Of a stretch of DNA of 64,000 nt, positions 60,331-64,000 are shown one piece after another; the first letter of the stretch is position 1; each line of letters opens with the position of its first letter. This DNA comes from Arthrobacter rhizosphaerae (lineage in GTDB: Bacteria; Actinomycetota; Actinomycetes; Actinomycetales; Micrococcaceae). Position numbers and translations under genes: made by a program. Under the pieces are notes generated by a model. The model had not been told where the DNA came from and did no database searches. It saw nothing but the letters and a program-made list of their open reading frames with translations. The DNA is taken from positions 146,346-210,345 of the forward strand of contig NZ_JALLAN010000003.1 of assembly GCF_023062595.1 (NCBI RefSeq), read 5' to 3'.

Positions 60331-62445
60331 CTAACCGGCGGCCGGGACAGGAACGCGCAGTCCCGGATGAAAGGCGGTGCCTGCTTCGCGGTCAAGAAGC
60401 GGGGTCAGGCCACCGGTATAGAAGGGGTAGTTGGCGCCGAGGATCATGCACAGGTCAATCTGCTCGGGTCCCGCTACAACGCCCTCGCCGAGCATTGCAG
60501 TGACCTCATCGGCCAGCGCTGCCAGGATCCTGGCGCGGACGGCAGCAGCATCTACGGGGCTGGGGTCGGGCAGCAGCGCAGCAGCGGAGGGTGAGATGCC
60601 GCCGTCGTTCTCCAAATAGCTGACCTCCAAGTAGCCGGGAAGCCCGGCGGCCACGACCGCCGCGAGACTGCCGCTCACGCCGAATCGCTGCGGACAGGCC
60701 CGGTGCATGGTCTCGCAGATGTGCAGCTGAACGGCGGGGCCGATGAACTGCAGAAGCTGCAGCGGTGTCATGGGCAGGCCGAGGGGATCCAGGGCATGGT
60801 CCACGGTGGCGGGATCAGCGCCGTCGTCGAGCATTGAAAGGACCTCGTTGAACAGCCGCGTCAGCACGCGGTTCACCACGAAGCCGGCGGTGTCAGTGGT
60901 GAGTACGGCAGTCTTGCGGAGCCTCCGGGCCAGCTCAAACGCCGTCGAGAGAGTTGTTTCGTTTGTCTGTGGCGTGGTGATGATCTCCACCAATGGAAGC
61001 ACCGCTACAGGGTTGAAGAAGTGGAAGCCGATCAGGCGCCCGGGACGGGCCAGCGTAGAGCCCATGGAAGCTATGGACAGCGAGGACGTATTCGTCAGCA
61101 GCAGGGCATCCCGCCGCAGCAACGGTTCGAGCTCCTCGAACACCGCGCGCTTGACCGCAAGTTCCTCAAAAACTGCCTCAATAACCACGTCGCATTCCGC
61201 AAAGGCCGCCTTGTCCGTGCCTCCGGTCACCAGGGCACGAATGGCCTCGGCCTCGGTGGACTGCAGCCTCCCTCGGTCCACCTGTTTATCCAGCTGCCCG
61301 CGGATCCAGCCCATTGCCGTGTTGATACGGTCCTGGGACAGGTCCGTGATCCGAACCGGGACGCGCAGCTGCTGCGCGAAGACCAGGGCGAGCTGGCTGG
61401 CCATCAAACCGGCCCCGACGACGCCGACCGAGCGCACTGACAGCGGCTCCGCAGCCGGCCTGCCCGCAGGCTTCTTAGCCAGGGACTGCGTGAGGTGGAA
61501 GGCGTAAATGCTGGCACGCGCCTCATCGGAGAGCAGCAGCTCGCCGAAGGCCCGGATCTGCGCCTGCTCAGTGGTTCCGGCAGCAGGGGTTCCGGCAGCG
61601 GAGGTTCCGGCAGCGAAGTCAGTTTCCGCGGCCGCTGCCCCGATTAGCTCCAGAGCACGGTAGGGGGCAGGCGCGGCTCCGTGCAGGCGGGCGTCCAGCT
61701 CCAGCCGCATGGCCTCCAAAGCTGCTGTGACGACGGCGCCAGCAGGCTCCTGCTTGGCGTTTCGACTGAGGCGGTTAGGCACTGCAACCGCAGCCGTGGC
61801 GGCAGTCCCGGAAAGAATGCCGCCGGCGAAATCCAGGGATGCCCCCACGAATCCGTCTTCGGAGAGGATGGCATCGACCAGGCCGAGCTGGGCCGCTGTC
61901 CCGGCTGAGAGGTTCCTCCCGGCGAGCGAATCCGTGACCACCAAGCGGGCCGTCAGTTCGGCACCGAGCAGCGCCGTTGTGCGCTGGATCCCACCCCAGC
62001 CTGGGACGAGACCCAGCCGAACTTCGGGAAAACCAATGGCCTGTACCGAGTCGGCGGCCGTGCGGTAGTCGGCGTGCAGAGCCAGTTCCAGCCCGCCGCC
62101 CAACGCTAACCCGTTGACGAATGCGAACGTGGGCACCGGAAGCCCAGCCAGCAGGCCAAGCACCTCCAGGCCCCGACGAGCCACGTCTTCGGCCTGCTCC
62201 AGGGTGCCGGCCTCCGTCATCATGTTCAGGTCCGCACCCGCACAGAAAACCGCGCCCTTGCCGGTCACAGCCACTGCATCCACTGCTGCCAGGTCCAGGG
62301 CACCCACTGCGGCCTCGAATGCTGCCAGAGATGCCGGGCCAAGGGTCACGGGACGGCGGCTGGAATTCGCCAGGGTCAGAACAGCGAAGCGGAAACCCGC
62401 ATGGTCAAGGTAGGCGGTACGGGTCTCGGTGACGGTTTCAGACAC
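60331..62445 (-). CDS. Enoyl-CoA hydratase/3-hydroxyacyl-CoA dehydrogenase fusion
   Basis: A 704-residue bifunctional FadB/FadJ-type protein. Residues about 10-200 are a crotonase domain (AVFCAGADLNMMTEAG, NGLALGGGLELALHADYR, FPEVRLGLVPGWGGIQR). A Gly/Ala-rich linker near residue 290 has a repeated AAGT motif. The dehydrogenase follows, with VGVVGAGLMASQLALVFAQQ (Ala in the last glycine position), GFHFFNPVAVLPLVEII and the second helical domain. GTG at 62445 is preferred over an upstream GTG because AAGGGAAG precedes it. Confidence 0.92.
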   Translation of the reverse strand: MSETVTETRTAYLDHAGFRFAVLTLANSSRRPVTLGPASLAAFEAAVGALDLAAVDAVAVTGKGAVFCAGADLNMMTEAGTLEQAEDVARRGLEVLGLLAGLPVPTFAFVNGLALGGGLELALHADYRTAADSVQAIGFPEVRLGLVPGWGGIQRTTALLGAELTARLVVTDSLAGRNLSAGTAAQLGLVDAILSEDGFVGASLDFAGGILSGTAATAAVAVPNRLSRNAKQEPAGAVVTAALEAMRLELDARLHGAAPAPYRALELIGAAAAETDFAAGTSAAGTPAAGTTEQAQIRAFGELLLSDEARASIYAFHLTQSLAKKPAGRPAAEPLSVRSVGVVGAGLMASQLALVFAQQLRVPVRITDLSQDRINTAMGWIRGQLDKQVDRGRLQSTEAEAIRALVTGGTDKAAFAECDVVIEAVFEELAVKRAVFEELEPLLRRDALLLTNTSSLSIASMGSTLARPGRLIGFHFFNPVAVLPLVEIITTPQTNETTLSTAFELARRLRKTAVLTTDTAGFVVNRVLTRLFNEVLSMLDDGADPATVDHALDPLGLPMTPLQLLQFIGPAVQLHICETMHRACPQRFGVSGSLAAVVAAGLPGYLEVSYLENDGGISPSAAALLPDPSPVDAAAVRARILAALADEVTAMLGEGVVAGPEQIDLCMILGANYPFYTGGLTPLLDREAGTAFHPGLRVPVPAAG

Positions 62446-62558
62446 AAGACTTCCCTTCACTTGGACAAAAAGGACAGACAGGACCTGACACGCGAGGTGC
62501 CAGTGCTCGGGATTCTCTGAGGTTCCCGGAGTTCCGGGGACGACGGACCGCTTAGCGG

Positions 62559-63722
62559 CTAGGAGAAACTAGGGATGCCGGTGATCGCGCGGCCCATAAT
62601 CAACGTATGGATCTCGTCGGTGCCCTCATACGTGCGCACGCTTTCAAGGTTGTTGGCGTGCCGCAGCGGTGAGTACTCCAGAGTGATCCCGTTTCCGCCG
62701 AGGATGGTGCGGGCGGAGCGGCAAATCTCGATGGCCTGCCGGACGTTGTTGAGCTTGCCGAAGGAGATCTGCTCAGGGCGCAGACGGCCGGCGTCCTTGA
62801 GTCGACCGGTGTGGAGGGCCACCAGTGTTCCCTTCTGGATCTCCAGGACCATTTCCACCAGCTTCTGCTGGGTGAGCTGGAAGGAGGCGAGCGGTTTGCC
62901 GAATTGTGTCCGTTGGCCCGCATAGGCCAAAACGGCCTGGTAGGCGTCGCGGGCGGCGCCCATTGCTCCCCACAAAATGCCGTACCTCGCCTCGTTGAGG
63001 CAGGAAAACGGGCCCCGGAGACCGACCACGTCGGGGAGGACGGCGCTGTCTGGGAGTTGGACGTTCTCCAGGGTGATGTCGCACTGGATGGAGGCGCGCA
63101 TTGACAGCTTCTCGGAGATCGGCGTGGCCAGGAACCCCTCGGTGTCGGTCGGGACAACGAAGCCGCGGATGCCGTCGTCGGTGCTTGCCCAAATGATGGC
63201 AACGTCTGCAATGGAAGCGAGGCCGATCCAGCGTTTTGCCCCGTTCAGCACCCAGCCAGACCCAACGCGCTCCGCTCGAGTGAGCATGTTGGCGGGGTCG
63301 CTGCCCGCAGTGGGCTCGGTGAGTCCGAAGCAGCCGATCAGCTCCCCGGAGGCCATGCCGGGCAGCCACTGCTGCTTCTGCTCTTCCGAGCCGAACTTGG
63401 AGATCGCGCTCATGGCCAGCGACCCCTGCACCGAGACGAAGGTGCGGATGCCGGAGTCGCCGGCCTCAAGCTCCATGGCAGCAATCCCGTACTCGACGGC
63501 GCTGCGGCCCCCGCAACCGTACCCGGTCAGGTGCATGCCGAGCAGGCCTAGGCTCCCCATCTCCTTGACCAGATCCAAGGGAAAGATGGCGTCCTCGTAC
63601 CAGGAGTTAATGTTGGGCCGGATGCGGTCATCGACGAACTGGCGGACCTGGCTGCGCAGCTCGATCTCCTGCTGGCTGAGCAGGTAGTCGATGTCGAGGT
63701 AGTCGTTGGCGAGGTCGGTCAC
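62559..63722 (-). CDS. Acyl-CoA dehydrogenase (glutaryl-CoA dehydrogenase-like)
   Basis: A 387-residue flavin-dependent acyl-CoA dehydrogenase. Motifs: GCFGLTEPTAGSDP, GWVLNGAKRWIGLASIADVA, and the catalytic-base Glu in RTYEGTDEIHTLIMGRAITG, arranged as in glutaryl-CoA dehydrogenase. GTG start overlaps the stop of the CoA-transferase gene. It could oxidise glutaryl-CoA or another short-chain acyl-CoA before hydration. Confidence 0.92.
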   Translation of the reverse strand: MTDLANDYLDIDYLLSQQEIELRSQVRQFVDDRIRPNINSWYEDAIFPLDLVKEMGSLGLLGMHLTGYGCGGRSAVEYGIAAMELEAGDSGIRTFVSVQGSLAMSAISKFGSEEQKQQWLPGMASGELIGCFGLTEPTAGSDPANMLTRAERVGSGWVLNGAKRWIGLASIADVAIIWASTDDGIRGFVVPTDTEGFLATPISEKLSMRASIQCDITLENVQLPDSAVLPDVVGLRGPFSCLNEARYGILWGAMGAARDAYQAVLAYAGQRTQFGKPLASFQLTQQKLVEMVLEIQKGTLVALHTGRLKDAGRLRPEQISFGKLNNVRQAIEICRSARTILGGNGITLEYSPLRHANNLESVRTYEGTDEIHTLIMGRAITGIPSFS

Positions 63723-64000
63723 AGGTGCGCTCCCATTGGCTGGTTGTTGTTGCTGGAGTGGTATTGAGGGGGTTCGACGGCGGCCGGGCCGGCGGCTGGG
63801 CTTTGAAGCCAGGCACGTACTTCGTCCGCATGCTGCCCAAGCCGCGGTGGCCGCCGAAGGTAGGAGACTGGCGTGTCGGACAGGGAAATCGGGTTGGCGG
63901 CCAGGTCCACGCTGTCGTCATCGGCGCCCACGGTGATCCGTGCGTTCAGCCCGAGGTCGTTGGCCATCGCGAAGGCTTCGGCGATGTCGTTGACAGGCCC
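63719..64000 (-). CDS. CaiB/BaiF-type CoA transferase, C-terminal part (cut by window end)
   Basis: The frame is open to the window edge, and the visible residues GPVNDIAEAFAMANDLGL, then PISLSDTPVSYLRRPPRLGQ and HADEVRAWL match the C-terminus of family III CoA transferases. Its gene start lies beyond 64000. It would activate a carboxylic acid, for example glutarate, for the dehydrogenase that follows with a 4-base overlap. Confidence 0.88.
   Translation of the reverse strand, partial: GPVNDIAEAFAMANDLGLNARITVGADDDSVDLAANPISLSDTPVSYLRRPPRLGQHADEVRAWLQSPAAGPAAVEPPQYHSSNNNQPMGAHL

Noticed and set aside
61560..61625. Short direct repeats in the ECH/HADH fusion gene
   Set aside because: They encode a Gly/Ala/Thr interdomain linker (AAGT units) and are explained as a flexible linker, not a separate element.
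1..64000. CRISPR arrays, tRNA and rRNA genes
   Set aside because: No regularly spaced 25-40-base repeats and no tRNA T-loop or rRNA-like stretches were recognised by eye; a dedicated scan would be decisive.

Overview
The window looks like chromosomal DNA of a high-GC Gram-positive bacterium, most likely a soil actinobacterium of the Micrococcaceae (Arthrobacter or Pseudarthrobacter type). The reasons are GC-rich codon use, many GTG starts, short-spaced and ATGA-overlapping operons, several sugar ABC importers, and actinobacterial families (ROK regulator, DUF2264, CU044_5270-type protein, PucR, FadB-like fusion). This placement is inferred from style and family content, not from a marker gene. 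No rRNA, tRNA or CRISPR array was seen.

Layout. (1) 1-9890: mixed housekeeping and accessory genes: GlxA-type regulator, YCII protein, two kinase-fold phosphotransferases, an MFS transporter, an SGNH esterase, a class III aminotransferase and an amylo-alpha-1,6-glucosidase. (2) 10011-18313: a collinear sugar-use operon made of substrate-binding protein, two permeases, ROK regulator, DUF2264 protein and GH35 beta-galactosidase. (3) 18335-31376: an accessory patchwork with small enzymes, a DUF4188/TetR divergent pair around a near-perfect 39-bp palindrome, decayed IS481 and IS3 traces, a ParM/ParR-like plasmid-type partition pair with its own terminator, a GNAT gene broken at a T6 run, a NERD protein, PhzF and a secreted alpha-L-fucosidase with lectin domains. 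(4) 31387-40583: a divergent polysaccharide-use locus. Leftward run hydroxyacid dehydrogenase, binding protein, two permeases and DUF624; rightward run a heparinase II/III-type lyase, a DeoR/LacI hybrid regulator and a ThuA protein. (5) 40537-46363: a large Orn/Lys/Arg decarboxylase diverging from a PucR regulator and glutaminase A, which together look like an acid-stress or amino-acid module. (6) 46369-53316: DUF4190 protein, ECF sigma factor with a CU044_5270 partner, small secreted proteins, LuxR regulator, VOC protein and an APH(3'')-like kinase, with one poorly coding stretch (50646-51421). (7) 53331-59036: redox and regulatory genes (NmrA-like, MarR, quinone oxidoreductase, PaaI thioesterase, TetR, SDR, GNAT) with several palindromic operators, then a two-gene unit ending in an acidic Trp-rich 51-residue peptide. 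(8) 59093-64000: a leftward acyl-CoA catabolic operon: CaiB-type CoA transferase (cut by the window end), glutaryl-CoA-dehydrogenase-like enzyme, ECH/HADH fusion and thiolase.

The two carbohydrate loci each combine importer, regulator and hydrolase or lyase, so each can be read as a self-contained uptake-and-degradation unit. The debranching enzyme and the fucosidase add to a plant- or microbe-glycan lifestyle. The least explained items are the chromosomally placed ParMR pair, the DeoR/LacI hybrid regulator, the Trp-rich peptide unit and the secreted 208-residue protein.
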